Below, one piece after another: positions 9,026 to 17,338 of a stretch of DNA of 64,000 nucleotides. The translations under genes were made by a program, and so were the position numbers. Under the pieces are notes generated by a model. The model saw only the letters and a program-made list of their open reading frames with translations. It searched no databases and had not been told where the DNA came from. Each line of letters begins with the position of its first letter. Position 1 is the stretch's first letter. The stretch lies in NCBI GenBank assembly GCA_949287095.1, contig CASEFA010000004.1:1-64000 (forward strand), read 5' to 3'. The DNA comes from an uncultured Bacillota bacterium (GTDB lineage: Bacteria; Bacillota; Clostridia; Peptostreptococcales; Anaerovoracaceae).

Positions 9026-9054
9026 TTGAAGTGGAAGTTTTCATAACGTATAAT
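9026..9054 (+). promoter_or_regulatory. Sigma-A-type promoter for xpaC-telA
   Basis: TTGAAG (-35, 9026-9031) and a perfect TATAAT (-10, 9049-9054) are separated by 17 bases and lie about 37 bases upstream of the xpaC start. Confidence 0.6.
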
Positions 9055-9090
9055 TAAACGAGAACAGGAAGCTTTCGGGAGAAATCAGAA

Positions 9091-10281
9091 ATGAGATATT
9101 CAAGGGACTTTGACGATTTAGGAGAAAACATAAGAAGAACCGTTCAGGAGGCGTGTGACACTATGGACTTTTCCAGCCTCAGCCGTAATATTTCCAACAC
9201 GGTGAACGGAGCCATGAATTCCATATTCGGGGGAAAGGACAGGGAACCGGACCTGAAGGATATTCACCCGGAACCGTTTGCGGGAAAGGAAACGCCCGGC
9301 GGTTATACTTCGGAGCGGAAGTACATAAAGACATACGGAAAGAAAGTCCTGGGGATGATTCTGTCCATAGGAGGTTTTATCGTAGGAGGCGTGTTCACGG
9401 CCGGGGCGCTTATAGTTACGGCTGCGCTGCCTCTTATAGGAGCCAGTGTTACCGCTACGGCAGCCGGTACCCTGGGAGTTATGGCAATTCCATTTCTTGG
9501 AGCAGGAATTTACGGAACGGGCCTTCTGGGAAAAATAAGGAGATATAACGGATATCTTTCTGTTTTAGGCGACCGGGATTACGGTAACATCAGGGATTTT
9601 GCCGAGAGGGTAAGAAAGCCTGAACAGAAAGTTCTTAAGGATGTAGAGTACATGCTTGAGAAGAGGTGGTTCCTCCAGGGTCATCTGGACAGCATGAACG
9701 CGTGCCTTATGACTACCGATAAAGCATATAGAGAATACATGTCCATCATGAGGCAGAAGGAAGAGGCCAAGGCTGCCGAGAAAGCCTCTGCCGAGGAAAA
9801 AGCGGCCCGATACGGTTCAGCCGCCCCAGAAGTCAGAGAAACGCTTGAAAAGGGTGAAGAGTTTATTTCTAAGATCAAGGCGTGCAACGATGCGATTCCG
9901 GGGGAGGAAGTGTCGGAGAAGATATTCCGGATGGAGGTTCTGACCCGGAGAATCTTTGAGAGAGTTAAAGAGGAACCGGATACGGTGGATGACATTCGCA
10001 GGCTGATGGATTACTATCTTCCTACGGCAATAAAGCTTCTGGAAGCCTATGAAGAGCTGGACAGGCAGCCTGTGCAGGGTGAGAATATCGTAACGTCAAA
10101 GAAAGAAATTGAGGACACCCTTGACACTCTCAACGGAGCTTTTGAAAAGCTTCTGGACAATCTGTTCCAGGACACCGCATGGGACGTGTCTTCGGATGTC
10201 TCTGTCCTCAAGACGATGCTTGCCCAGGAGGGACTTACAGGAAAAGATTTTAAATCACATAACACGGAGGTAGACAGATGA
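9091..10281 (+). CDS. xpaC: XpaC-like 5-bromo-4-chloroindolyl phosphate hydrolysis family protein
   Basis: This 396-residue protein has an N-terminal amphipathic region, a hydrophobic hairpin near residues 85-150 (two membrane-inserting helices rich in Gly and Ala), and a long charged, mostly helical cytoplasmic part. This order matches the XpaC family, named for hydrolysis of a chromogenic phosphate in Bacillus but of unknown true role. It overlaps telA by four bases (ATGA), the usual xpaC-telA pairing linked to tellurite, nisin or cell-envelope stress tolerance. GGGAG precedes the start. The family call rests on architecture and context more than on single catalytic residues. Confidence 0.75.
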   Translation: MRYSRDFDDLGENIRRTVQEACDTMDFSSLSRNISNTVNGAMNSIFGGKDREPDLKDIHPEPFAGKETPGGYTSERKYIKTYGKKVLGMILSIGGFIVGGVFTAGALIVTAALPLIGASVTATAAGTLGVMAIPFLGAGIYGTGLLGKIRRYNGYLSVLGDRDYGNIRDFAERVRKPEQKVLKDVEYMLEKRWFLQGHLDSMNACLMTTDKAYREYMSIMRQKEEAKAAEKASAEEKAARYGSAAPEVRETLEKGEEFISKIKACNDAIPGEEVSEKIFRMEVLTRRIFERVKEEPDTVDDIRRLMDYYLPTAIKLLEAYEELDRQPVQGENIVTSKKEIEDTLDTLNGAFEKLLDNLFQDTAWDVSSDVSVLKTMLAQEGLTGKDFKSHNTEVDR

Positions 10282-11420
10282 CGCAGGATATTAAAGATAT
10301 GAACACATCACCGGAACTTACTCTCGACCCGTTTAAAAACGAAGCGCCTCCGGAAGCTCCGGCACCGGCAGTGAAGGAGGAGACGGCCATGGACGAAACC
10401 GTTCTCTCTGAGGAGGAAAGAAAGATAGCCGACAGCTTCGCACAGCAGATAGACCTGACCGACTCGGCTGTTATTCTGCAGTACGGCGCGGGGACGCAGA
10501 AGAAGATGGCCGATTTTTCCGAGACGGCTCTTGAAAATGTGAGAACCAAGGATCTGGGTGAAGTGGGCGACCTGCTCAGCGGTGTGGTTACAGAGCTTAA
10601 GAGCTTTGATGAAGAGGAGGAAAAGGGTTTCCTCGGATTTTTCAAAAAGCAGGGAAATAAAATCCAGGCGCTTAAGGCAAAGTACGCAAAAGCTGAAGCA
10701 AATATAAACACAATCTGCAAAGCGTTAGAGAGCCATCAGATTCAGCTTCTGAAAGATATTGCGCTTCTCGATAAAATGTATGAACTTAACCTGACATACT
10801 TTAAAGAGCTGACTATGTACATAATCGCAGGAAAGAAAAAGCTGGAGGAGGTACGCGTGGGACAGCTCAGAGAGCTTACGGAAAAGGCCCGGCGGACCGG
10901 ACTTGCTGAGGATGCTCAGGCGGCAAAGGAACTTGGGTCCATGTGTGAAAGGTTCGAGAAAAAGATACACGATCTGGAACTCACCAGGATGATTTCAATT
11001 CAGACGGCTCCGCAGATCCGTCTCGTTCAGAACAACGATACTGTGATGACGGAAAAGATTCAGTCCACTCTGGTGAATACCATCCCTCTCTGGAAGAGCC
11101 AGATGGTACTCGCTCTGGGTGTGGAGCATTCGGCCCAGGCGGCCAAAGCTCAGCGTGAAGTGTCTGATATGACCAATGAGCTTCTCCGGAAAAACGCTGA
11201 AAAGCTCAAGATGGCAACTACGGAGACTGCAAAGGAATCCGAGCGCGGAATAGTGGATATTGAAACTCTCAGGGCTACCAATGAAACTCTTATATCCACT
11301 CTTGATGAAATGATTGTCATTCAGGAGGAAGGCCGCAGGAAGAGGCAGGAGGCCGAGACTGAAATCGCACGTATGGAGCAGGAACTGAAGAGTAAGATGC
11401 TGGAAATTACTCAGAGATAG
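10278..11420 (+). CDS. telA: Toxic anion resistance protein, TelA/KlaA family
   Basis: This 380-residue, soluble, almost wholly helical and coiled-coil protein begins with a Pro/Glu-rich disordered stretch. Its central segment with LTRMISIQTAPQIRLVQNND and the following SQMVLALGVEHSAQAAKAQ is typical of TelA proteins. The family is linked to tellurite and antimicrobial peptide resistance through an unknown mechanism. Its ATG overlaps the xpaC stop, so the two are translationally coupled. The gene ends just before the promoter of a tRNA-Leu gene. Confidence 0.85.
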   Translation: MTQDIKDMNTSPELTLDPFKNEAPPEAPAPAVKEETAMDETVLSEEERKIADSFAQQIDLTDSAVILQYGAGTQKKMADFSETALENVRTKDLGEVGDLLSGVVTELKSFDEEEEKGFLGFFKKQGNKIQALKAKYAKAEANINTICKALESHQIQLLKDIALLDKMYELNLTYFKELTMYIIAGKKKLEEVRVGQLRELTEKARRTGLAEDAQAAKELGSMCERFEKKIHDLELTRMISIQTAPQIRLVQNNDTVMTEKIQSTLVNTIPLWKSQMVLALGVEHSAQAAKAQREVSDMTNELLRKNAEKLKMATTETAKESERGIVDIETLRATNETLISTLDEMIVIQEEGRRKRQEAETEIARMEQELKSKMLEITQR

Positions 11421-11431
11421 ATAAAAAAATC

Positions 11432-11460
11432 TTGCATACCTGAGATTTGCATGTTATACT
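11432..11460 (+). promoter_or_regulatory. Promoter of tRNA-Leu
   Basis: TTGCAT (11432-11437) and TATACT (11455-11460) with a 17-base spacer end about 38 bases before the mature tRNA. Confidence 0.65.
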
Positions 11461-11498
11461 AATACCTGTTCTGCAGTGAAACTGCGGGGCAGGAATAT

Positions 11499-11581
11499 GC
11501 GGTCATGGCGGAATTGGCAGACGCGCACGGTTCAGGTCCGTGTGGGAGACCATGGGGGTTCGAATCCCTTTGACCGCACCA
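11499..11581 (+). tRNA. tRNA-Leu (anticodon CAG)
   Basis: The acceptor GCGGTCA pairs with TGACCGC, followed by A and an encoded CCA. The anticodon CAG at 11533-11535 sits in a 7-base loop on a 5-bp CACGG/CCGTG stem. The long variable arm is typical of class II tRNA-Leu. Confidence 0.95.
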
Positions 11582-11589
11582 TTTTCTTT

Positions 11590-11614
11590 GAAGCCGAGAC
11601 TATCGGCTTCTTTT
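11590..11614 (+). terminator. Terminator after tRNA-Leu
   Basis: GAAGCCGA and TCGGCTTC form a perfect 8-bp stem with a 5-base loop and a following TTTT. Confidence 0.8.
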
Positions 11615-11657
11615 GCTATGTTATAATATTTTCAATACAAGTTTTCGGGTGAATTTT

Positions 11658-12668
11658 ATGAAAACCAGAGAATTTCTCTTTGACAATTACAGAGCGTTTC
11701 TCATAGTCCTCGTTGTACTCGGACACTTCATAGAACCGTCCTATACGGAAACGGCATATCTGACGAATCTTAAATATTTCATCTTCGCATTTCATATGCC
11801 GGCATTTATCTTTATTTCGGGCTATTTCGCCGTGAAAAAATCAAGTCCGGGTAAACTGGTACAGAAACTGCTGGTACCGTATCTCATCTTCGAAGTTATT
11901 TACTATTTCACCTATGAGAATATAATTCACAAGGAAACGGAGCTGGATCTTCTTTATCCTAAGTTCTCACTCTGGTTTCTCCTTGCGATTTTCTGTTACA
12001 AGCTGGTGATACACTTTGCTGTAAGGATTCCGTATCACCTGCCTTTGGCCGTACTGGGGGGGCTGGCCATCGGATTTTCCGGAATGGCAAGCAACTTCAT
12101 CAGCATTCCGAGAATAGTGTATTTCTTTCCGTTCTTCATTCTCGGTTATAACTTCAGGGAAAAGGACATTCTCGGCAGGGTGAGAAGAAGCAGGTACGCC
12201 AAAGGGTTTACGGCTGCGGCCATGCTGGTAATTGCAGCCTTTATCCTCTATCTGGCGCTAGATACGGCGCATCTTGACGTCACGCCGAAAATCTTCTACG
12301 GAAGATACAACTACGACTTTCTGGAGCAGACTCCTCTGACGGGAATTGCTGTCCGCATAGTCGCATATTTTGTCGGCGCACTGCTGACTTTGGCCCTCCT
12401 CTTCGTTATGCCAAAGGGTGAAACGCCGTTTTCAAAGCTGGGAAGGGACACAATGAGCGTCTATCTTTTCCACGGACTCGTCTATAATTACCTGAAGGAC
12501 GCCACGGAGCTTCTGGACGACGTGACCACGGCCGGAAATTTTGTCCTTCTGTTTATGGGAGTGCTGGCGACGGTGTACCTTTTCAGCCGGAAACCTTTTG
12601 TGGAGTTTACGAACAGAATTTCATCCCTGGATCCGGCCCCGGCGCTTCGAAGAGATACGTCGGCGTAG
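11658..12668 (+). CDS. Acyltransferase family 3 membrane protein
   Basis: This 336-residue protein has about ten hydrophobic segments and begins with the pattern DNYRAFLIVLVVLGHFIEP, typical of membrane acyltransferase-3 proteins of the fucose 4-O-acetylase type, in which the conserved His after VLG is thought to be catalytic. Such enzymes O-acetylate cell-surface sugars or lipids using cytoplasmic acyl donors. The start at 11658 is chosen because the hydrophobic domain begins there and GGGTGA lies upstream; an ATG at 11613 would add a non-conserved leader. It stands alone between two tRNA genes, so the target glycan is unknown. Confidence 0.75.
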   Translation: MKTREFLFDNYRAFLIVLVVLGHFIEPSYTETAYLTNLKYFIFAFHMPAFIFISGYFAVKKSSPGKLVQKLLVPYLIFEVIYYFTYENIIHKETELDLLYPKFSLWFLLAIFCYKLVIHFAVRIPYHLPLAVLGGLAIGFSGMASNFISIPRIVYFFPFFILGYNFREKDILGRVRRSRYAKGFTAAAMLVIAAFILYLALDTAHLDVTPKIFYGRYNYDFLEQTPLTGIAVRIVAYFVGALLTLALLFVMPKGETPFSKLGRDTMSVYLFHGLVYNYLKDATELLDDVTTAGNFVLLFMGVLATVYLFSRKPFVEFTNRISSLDPAPALRRDTSA

Positions 12669-12737
12669 AATAGGCCTCGCAATATTTGTTATTGCAGCGG
12701 TGCTGGATATCGCAGAAATAATTTTGAAAAATCCTTC

Positions 12738-12886
12738 CATGGCCACGGCTGTTTGCCAAAAGAGTGCGTTACAGGTTTTTCTGGCAAAAAAGTTTGCCGT
12801 AAGAATCCCGAGATGCAGTATATGGGCAAACCCTGTTTGCCAGAACAGCACTCTAATGGACATATTTGGCAAACATCTATGGCCGG
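12738..12886. repeat. Large imperfect inverted repeat (about 150 bp)
   Basis: Four sequence blocks on the left arm recur as reverse complements in mirrored order on the right arm: TGTTTGCCAAA (12750-12760 / 12865-12875), GAGTGC (12762-12767 / 12848-12853), TTCTGGCAAA (12779-12788 / 12836-12845) and GTTTGCC (12792-12798 / 12825-12831), bounded by GGCCA-type ends near 12741 and 12880. The arms are not identical between blocks. It could be a mobile palindromic repeat (MITE-like) or encode a structured RNA. No convincing gene covers it. Confidence 0.7.
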
Positions 12887-12950
12887 AATCACTTGAAAAC
12901 GTCATTCTTCTCCGCTAAAAGCGGGAGCCGCAAAAATCAACGCCTACACC

Positions 12951-12984
12951 AAAAGAACCGTTCAATCCGAACGGTTCTTTTAAT
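12951..12984 (-). terminator. Terminator of tRNA-Glu
   Basis: A perfect 13-bp stem, GAACGGTTCTTTT paired with AAAAGAACCGTTC, with a 5-base loop lies just downstream of the tRNA on the minus strand; it could also act in the plus direction. Confidence 0.8.
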
Positions 12985-12987
12985 GTG

Positions 12988-13062
12988 TGGTACCGCCTAG
13001 GGGAGTCGAACCCCTGATTCAGCCGTGAGAGGGCTGCGTCTTGACCACTTGACCAAGGCGGC
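12988..13062 (-). tRNA. tRNA-Glu (anticodon CTC)
   Basis: On the minus strand the acceptor GCCGCCT pairs with AGGCGGT (a G-U pair at the first position), followed by A and encoded CCA. The loop CTCTCAC on a CAGCC/GGCTG stem gives anticodon CTC for GAG codons. Confidence 0.93.
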
Positions 13063-13116
13063 ATATTCTGTTTTCCGGTGAGAATAAAAAAGTGATATTG
13101 AAATCTCACCTGTGTT

Positions 13117-13145
13117 ATTATATACTTAATGGCAACGGTTGTCCA
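13117..13145 (-). promoter_or_regulatory. Promoter of tRNA-Glu (minus strand)
   Basis: Reading the minus strand, TGGACA (-35) and a perfect TATAAT (-10) are spaced by 17 bases and end about 55 bases before the tRNA. Confidence 0.6.
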
Positions 13146-13188
13146 GTAAAATTTTTATTTTTGATGAAAAAAAGGAGAGTTCCACATT

Positions 13189-14664
13189 ATGAAGTACAGA
13201 AGCACCAGAGGAGGAGGCGCCGAACTTACTGGCGCTAAGGCGATAATTAAAGGTATAGCGGACGATAAAGGGCTTTTTGTGCCTGCATGTATTCCGGAGC
13301 TTCCTTTCAAGATAGAAGATATGACAGATGCCGGCTACAGAGATGTGGCAAAGGCCGTAATCGGCGCATTCTTTGACGATTACACCGAAGAAGAGATGGC
13401 AGCCTGCGTGAACGGAGCCTACGATAAGAAATTCACCGCGTCAGACATAGTGGAGATAAGCGAGGCGGGAGGAGCGTATTTTCTGGAGCTGTTCCACGGA
13501 AAGACGGCGGCCTTTAAGGACATGGCCCTGTCCATTCTTCCTTACCTTCTGACCGCTGCGGTCAAGAAGGAAAAGGAGGAGGCGAAGATCTGCATACTCA
13601 CAGCAACTTCGGGAGATACCGGAAAGGCGGCTCTTGAAGGCTTTGCGGACGTTCCGGGAACAGAGATAATAGTGTTCTTCCCGGACAGCGGAGTGAGCCA
13701 GGTTCAGGAAAGACAGATGATAACCCAGGAGGGAGCCAACACTCACGTCTTTGCCATAAGAGGAAACTTCGACGACGCTCAGACGGGTGTGAAGAAAATA
13801 TTCGGCGATGACGACTTTGCGAAGGAGCTTAAGGCAAAGGGCGTAAGGCTGTCTTCAGCAAATTCCATCAACATAGGAAGGCTGGTTCCTCAGGTCGCAT
13901 ACTACGTCTACAGCTACATCAAGCTGGTGAAATCGGGAGCGGTAAAGAATGGAGAGCCGATGAACGTGGTGGTTCCGACGGGCAACTTCGGAAACATTCT
14001 GGCCGCATACTACGCGGGGCTTATGGGCGTGCCTGTGGGAAGACTTATATGCGCGTCCAACGAGAACAAAGTCCTCACGGATTTCATAAATACAGGAGTG
14101 TACGATACGAGAAGAGAGTTCCATCTGACCAATTCCCCGTCCATGGACATTCTGGTGTCCAGCAATCTTGAGAGACTTCTCTGGCACCTTTCGGGCGGAG
14201 ACGGAGCCGAGATAGGAAGGCTCATGGAAAAGCTGGAAAAGGACAAGGTGTACGAGGTAAACGATAAAATCAGAGCCGGTATGAAGAAGTTTTACGGCGG
14301 CTTTGCGACGGTGGAGGAGACAGAGGAGACCATAGGAAGAATGTACTCAGAAAACGGATATCTTCTCGACACTCACACGGCGGTCGCATACAAGGTATAC
14401 GAAAACTATGTGAAGGAGACGGGAGACATAACTCCGACGGTCATAGCCGCAACGGCCAGCGCGTATAAATTTGCGGAAAGCGTGGCGGAGGCAATCGGAA
14501 TCAGGGACGGAAAGGACGGCTTTGATTACCTGGAAAAGGTATATGAAAAGACGGGAGTAGAGGTGCCTTACGGACTTAAGAATCTGGATAAAAAGGAGAT
14601 TCGCCACAGGGGAGTCATAGATACGGCGGAAATGAAGGATGCGGTAAGAAAATCCTTGCAGTAG
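13189..14664 (+). CDS. thrC: Threonine synthase
   Basis: This 491-residue PLP enzyme converts O-phosphohomoserine to threonine. The cofactor lysine lies in FHGKTAAFKDMALS near residue 110, matching the HGPTxAFKDxA motif of the longer (class I) threonine synthases, and TSGDTGKAALEG is the phosphate/substrate loop. Length agrees with the fungal/bacterial long type. Other characteristic segments are PTGNFGNILAAYYA and SANSINIGRL. AAAAGGAGAG precedes the start. No other threonine pathway gene adjoins; rpsO follows after a structured leader. Biosynthetic threonine supply together with the dehydratase at 5446 suggests threonine can both be made and degraded. Confidence 0.95.
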   Translation: MKYRSTRGGGAELTGAKAIIKGIADDKGLFVPACIPELPFKIEDMTDAGYRDVAKAVIGAFFDDYTEEEMAACVNGAYDKKFTASDIVEISEAGGAYFLELFHGKTAAFKDMALSILPYLLTAAVKKEKEEAKICILTATSGDTGKAALEGFADVPGTEIIVFFPDSGVSQVQERQMITQEGANTHVFAIRGNFDDAQTGVKKIFGDDDFAKELKAKGVRLSSANSINIGRLVPQVAYYVYSYIKLVKSGAVKNGEPMNVVVPTGNFGNILAAYYAGLMGVPVGRLICASNENKVLTDFINTGVYDTRREFHLTNSPSMDILVSSNLERLLWHLSGGDGAEIGRLMEKLEKDKVYEVNDKIRAGMKKFYGGFATVEETEETIGRMYSENGYLLDTHTAVAYKVYENYVKETGDITPTVIAATASAYKFAESVAEAIGIRDGKDGFDYLEKVYEKTGVEVPYGLKNLDKKEIRHRGVIDTAEMKDAVRKSLQ

Positions 14665-14702
14665 AGACACCTTTGTGGTATCATAAATTGTCAATGTGTT
14701 TA

Positions 14703-14746
14703 CTTTCACTTAGTTCGTCGAAACTCCGACGCGGACCCGGTGAAAG
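14703..14746 (+). promoter_or_regulatory. Structured rpsO leader (candidate S15 autoregulatory element)
   Basis: CTTTCAC (14703-14709) pairs with GTGAAAG (14740-14746), and inside it CGTCG (14716-14720) pairs with CGACG (14727-14731) with a 6-base loop, with flanking GTT/GAC pairs and internal loops. The structure ends shortly before the AGGAGG of rpsO. Bacterial rpsO mRNAs commonly bind S15 in their leader; that this one does is an inference. Confidence 0.5.
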
Positions 14747-14775
14747 CGTATTAAGAAAACAGGAGGAAAACAGAA

Positions 14776-15042
14776 ATGATCACTAAAGAACAGAAAGCAG
14801 CTATCATTAAGGACTATGCAACCAGGGAAGGAGACACCGGATCCCCTGAGGTTCAGGTTGCCGTGCTTACTGCGAGAATCAACGACCTTAACGAGCACCT
14901 TAAGGTTCATAAGAAGGACCATCACTCCAGAAGAGGTCTTCTGAAGATGGTTGGTAAGAGAAGAAACCTTCTTAACTACCTGAAGGAAGTTGATATCGAA
15001 AGATACAGAACTCTTATCGCTCGTTTAGGATTAAGAAAGTAG
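14776..15042 (+). CDS. rpsO: 30S ribosomal protein S15
   Basis: This 88-residue protein is the usual length for S15, a primary 16S rRNA-binding protein of the small-subunit platform. Diagnostic segments are [17 protein letters not shown], the [12 protein letters not shown] loop and the C-terminal [18 protein letters not shown] lies ten bases before the start. The gene precedes pnp, an arrangement conserved across bacteria, with a hairpin at 15061 between them. Confidence 0.97.
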   Translation: MITKEQKAAIIKDYATREGDTGSPEVQVAVLTARINDLNEHLKVHKKDHHSRRGLLKMVGKRRNLLNYLKEVDIERYRTLIARLGLRK

Positions 15043-15060
15043 TTCATACTGCAAAATTTT

Positions 15061-15097
15061 GGCGGGGTCTTTCATGAACCTCCGCCTTTTGTTTTTA
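15061..15097 (+). terminator. Hairpin with T-tract between rpsO and pnp
   Basis: GGCGG pairs with CCGCC around a central region, followed by TTTTGTTTTT. It may partially terminate rpsO transcription or serve as a processing point before pnp. Confidence 0.65.
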
Positions 15098-15140
15098 TAA
15101 AACGGTAGTGAATAAACAGGAAGGAGTTGTTTATTAGAAG

Positions 15141-17249
15141 ATGGGAAGATTTACAGATTACAGAACGTTCAAGACGGCCGTGGGAGGAAGACTTCTCCAG
15201 CTGGAAATCGGCAAGGTCTGTGAGCAGGCCAACGGGCAGGTTATGGTAAGATACGGTGAATCCGTAGTAAACGTAACGGCTTGCGCGTCCAAGGAGCCGA
15301 GACCTGACATCGACTTCTTTCCTCTCAGCTGTGACTATGAGGAGAGAATGTATGCGGCAGGAAAGATTCCGGGCGGCTTTATAAAGAGAGAGGGAAGACC
15401 GAGCGAAGGCGCGATTTTAAAGTCCAGACTTATGGACAGACCTTTAAGACCGCTTTTCCCGAAGGGATATTTTAACGACGTCGTTGTAGTTGCAACGGTT
15501 ATGTCCGTGGACCCTGACTGCGAAACGGACATCATGGCCATGATAGGATCGTCGGTTGCCCTTGCCACATCTGACATTCCGTGGGAGGGACCTACGGGCT
15601 CCGTCCGCGTGGGAATGGTTGACGGCCAGTTCATCATAAACCCTACTCTGGAGCAGAGAGAGCGTTCCGAGATGAACCTTACCGTAGCAGGAACCAAGGA
15701 CGCCATAATGATGGTAGAAGCCGGAGCTAACGAGGTTCCGGAAAGCGTAATGCTGGACGCTATCCTCTTTGCACACGAAGAGATAAAGAAGATAGTCGAG
15801 TTCATAGACGAAATAGTCGCCGAGGTAGGAAAACCTAAACAGGAGACCAACCTCTACAAGATTCCTGAGGACATCGACGCGGCAGTAAGAGCTTATGCTG
15901 TAGATAAGATGAAAACGGCCATAAAGACCGTTGAAAAGCAGGAAAGACTGGATAATATGGACGCCGTTGAAGTGGAAACAAAAGAACACTTTGCGGAAAT
16001 ATACCCTGATAACGAGAAGGACATAGCTAACGTACTCTACAACATCACCAAGGAGTGCGTAAGATCCATGATACTTGACGACGGTATCAGACCTGACAAC
16101 AGAAAGCTGGAGGAAATAAGACCTATATGGTGCGAGACCGGACTTCTTCCGAGAGTACACGGAAGCGGACTTTTCAAGCGCGGACAGACTCAGGTTCTCT
16201 CCGCCTGCACCCTTGCTCCTTACAGCGAGGCTCAGGTCATAGACGGAATCACCGAGCAGACTGAAAAGAGATACATGCACCACTATAACTTCCCGGGATA
16301 TTCCGTAGGCGAAGCTAAATCGCCGAGATCGCCGGGAAGAAGAGAAATCGGACACGGCGCTCTTGCAGAGCGCGCCCTTCTTCCGGTGCTTCCTTCCGTT
16401 GAAGAGTTCCCTTACGCCATCAGAGTGGTATCTGAGGTTCTCTCCTCCAACGGTTCCACCTCCATGGGCTCCACCTGCGGTTCCTGCATGGCTCTCATGG
16501 ACGCCGGAGTTCCTATTAAAAGACCTGTAGCGGGTATAGCCATGGGTCTCATAGAGAGAGTTGAGGAGGACGGCTCCAGCAAAATGGCAATCCTCTCCGA
16601 CATTCAGGGAATGGAGGACTTCCTGGGAGACATGGACTTTAAGGTAACGGGAACGGAAGTCGGCGTTACCGCTATCCAGATGGATATAAAGGTTCACGGA
16701 CTCTCCAGAGAGATTCTGGAAAAGGCTCTGGAGCAGGCGAGAAAGGGACGTATGTACATCATGGAGCAGATGCTTGAGGAGATTCCTGAGCCGAGAGCAG
16801 AGCTTTCCAAGTACGCTCCGAGAAGCCTCACCATGATGATCGACCCTGACAAGATAAGAATCGTCATCGGACCGGGAGGAAAGACCATAAACAGAATCAT
16901 AGACGAGACCGGCGTAAAGATCGACATCGCAGAGGATCAGTCGGGACTTATCAGCATATACAGCTCGGATATGGAAGGAGCAGAGGCTGCGAAGAAGGAA
17001 ATCGAGCTTCTGACAAAGGATGTAGAGGTAGGCGAAATCTACGAAGGAACCGTAATGCGCATTATGCCGTTCGGAGCTTTCATAGAGATTCTGCCGGGCA
17101 AGGAAGGACTTCTGCACATATCCAAGATGGCTAAGCACAGAGTCGAAAAGGTAGAGGATGAGATGAACATCGGCGACAAGGTTACCGTAAAAGTTACGGA
17201 AATCGACAGCCAGAACAGGATCAACCTCTCCAGAAAAGAGCTTCTGTAA
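15141..17249 (+). CDS. pnp: Polyribonucleotide nucleotidyltransferase (PNPase)
   Basis: This 702-residue enzyme degrades RNA from the 3' end using phosphate. It has two RNase PH domains (about 10-230 and 320-540) joined by a helical domain, a KH domain with [18 protein letters not shown] (about 575-595) and a C-terminal S1 domain starting [18 protein letters not shown] (about 633 onward). Length is normal. It follows rpsO as in most bacteria, and the S1 domain ends directly before the terminator at 17277. The AAGGAG site is 14 bases from the ATG, a longer gap than usual. Confidence 0.97.
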   Translation: MGRFTDYRTFKTAVGGRLLQLEIGKVCEQANGQVMVRYGESVVNVTACASKEPRPDIDFFPLSCDYEERMYAAGKIPGGFIKREGRPSEGAILKSRLMDRPLRPLFPKGYFNDVVVVATVMSVDPDCETDIMAMIGSSVALATSDIPWEGPTGSVRVGMVDGQFIINPTLEQRERSEMNLTVAGTKDAIMMVEAGANEVPESVMLDAILFAHEEIKKIVEFIDEIVAEVGKPKQETNLYKIPEDIDAAVRAYAVDKMKTAIKTVEKQERLDNMDAVEVETKEHFAEIYPDNEKDIANVLYNITKECVRSMILDDGIRPDNRKLEEIRPIWCETGLLPRVHGSGLFKRGQTQVLSACTLAPYSEAQVIDGITEQTEKRYMHHYNFPGYSVGEAKSPRSPGRREIGHGALAERALLPVLPSVEEFPYAIRVVSEVLSSNGSTSMGSTCGSCMALMDAGVPIKRPVAGIAMGLIERVEEDGSSKMAILSDIQGMEDFLGDMDFKVTGTEVGVTAIQMDIKVHGLSREILEKALEQARKGRMYIMEQMLEEIPEPRAELSKYAPRSLTMMIDPDKIRIVIGPGGKTINRIIDETGVKIDIAEDQSGLISIYSSDMEGAEAAKKEIELLTKDVEVGEIYEGTVMRIMPFGAFIEILPGKEGLLHISKMAKHRVEKVEDEMNIGDKVTVKVTEIDSQNRINLSRKELL

Positions 17250-17276
17250 GACGAAGCGGACATTTTAAAAGATTAA

Positions 17277-17336
17277 AAAAAGCGCCTGCTCTTCGCGTAT
17301 CGGACCCATTGATACGTAAAGGGACAGGCGCTTTTG
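17277..17336. terminator. Bidirectional terminator after pnp
   Basis: AAAAGCGCCTG pairs with CAGGCGCTTTT around a 36-base loop that itself contains a CGTATC/GATACG hairpin. It serves pnp (plus) and the converging gene ending at 17339. Confidence 0.8.
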
Positions 17337-17338
17337 CG

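Noticed and set aside
12541-12918. Open frames on both strands across the acyltransferase end and the mirrored repeat
   Set aside because: They run through the acyltransferase gene and the inverted repeat, and the translations mainly reflect repeated TTTGCC blocks; no ribosome site supports them.
13063-13188. T-box or threonine riboswitch before thrC
   Set aside because: The gap is short, contains the tRNA-Glu promoter on the minus strand, and lacks the T-box sequence or a terminator/antiterminator pair.
15444-17138. Long minus-strand open frame (564 codons) opposite pnp
   Set aside because: It is a shadow of pnp; long antisense frames also occur opposite tig and ppdK, and all result from the codon bias of the sense gene. 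No ribosome site or family pattern.
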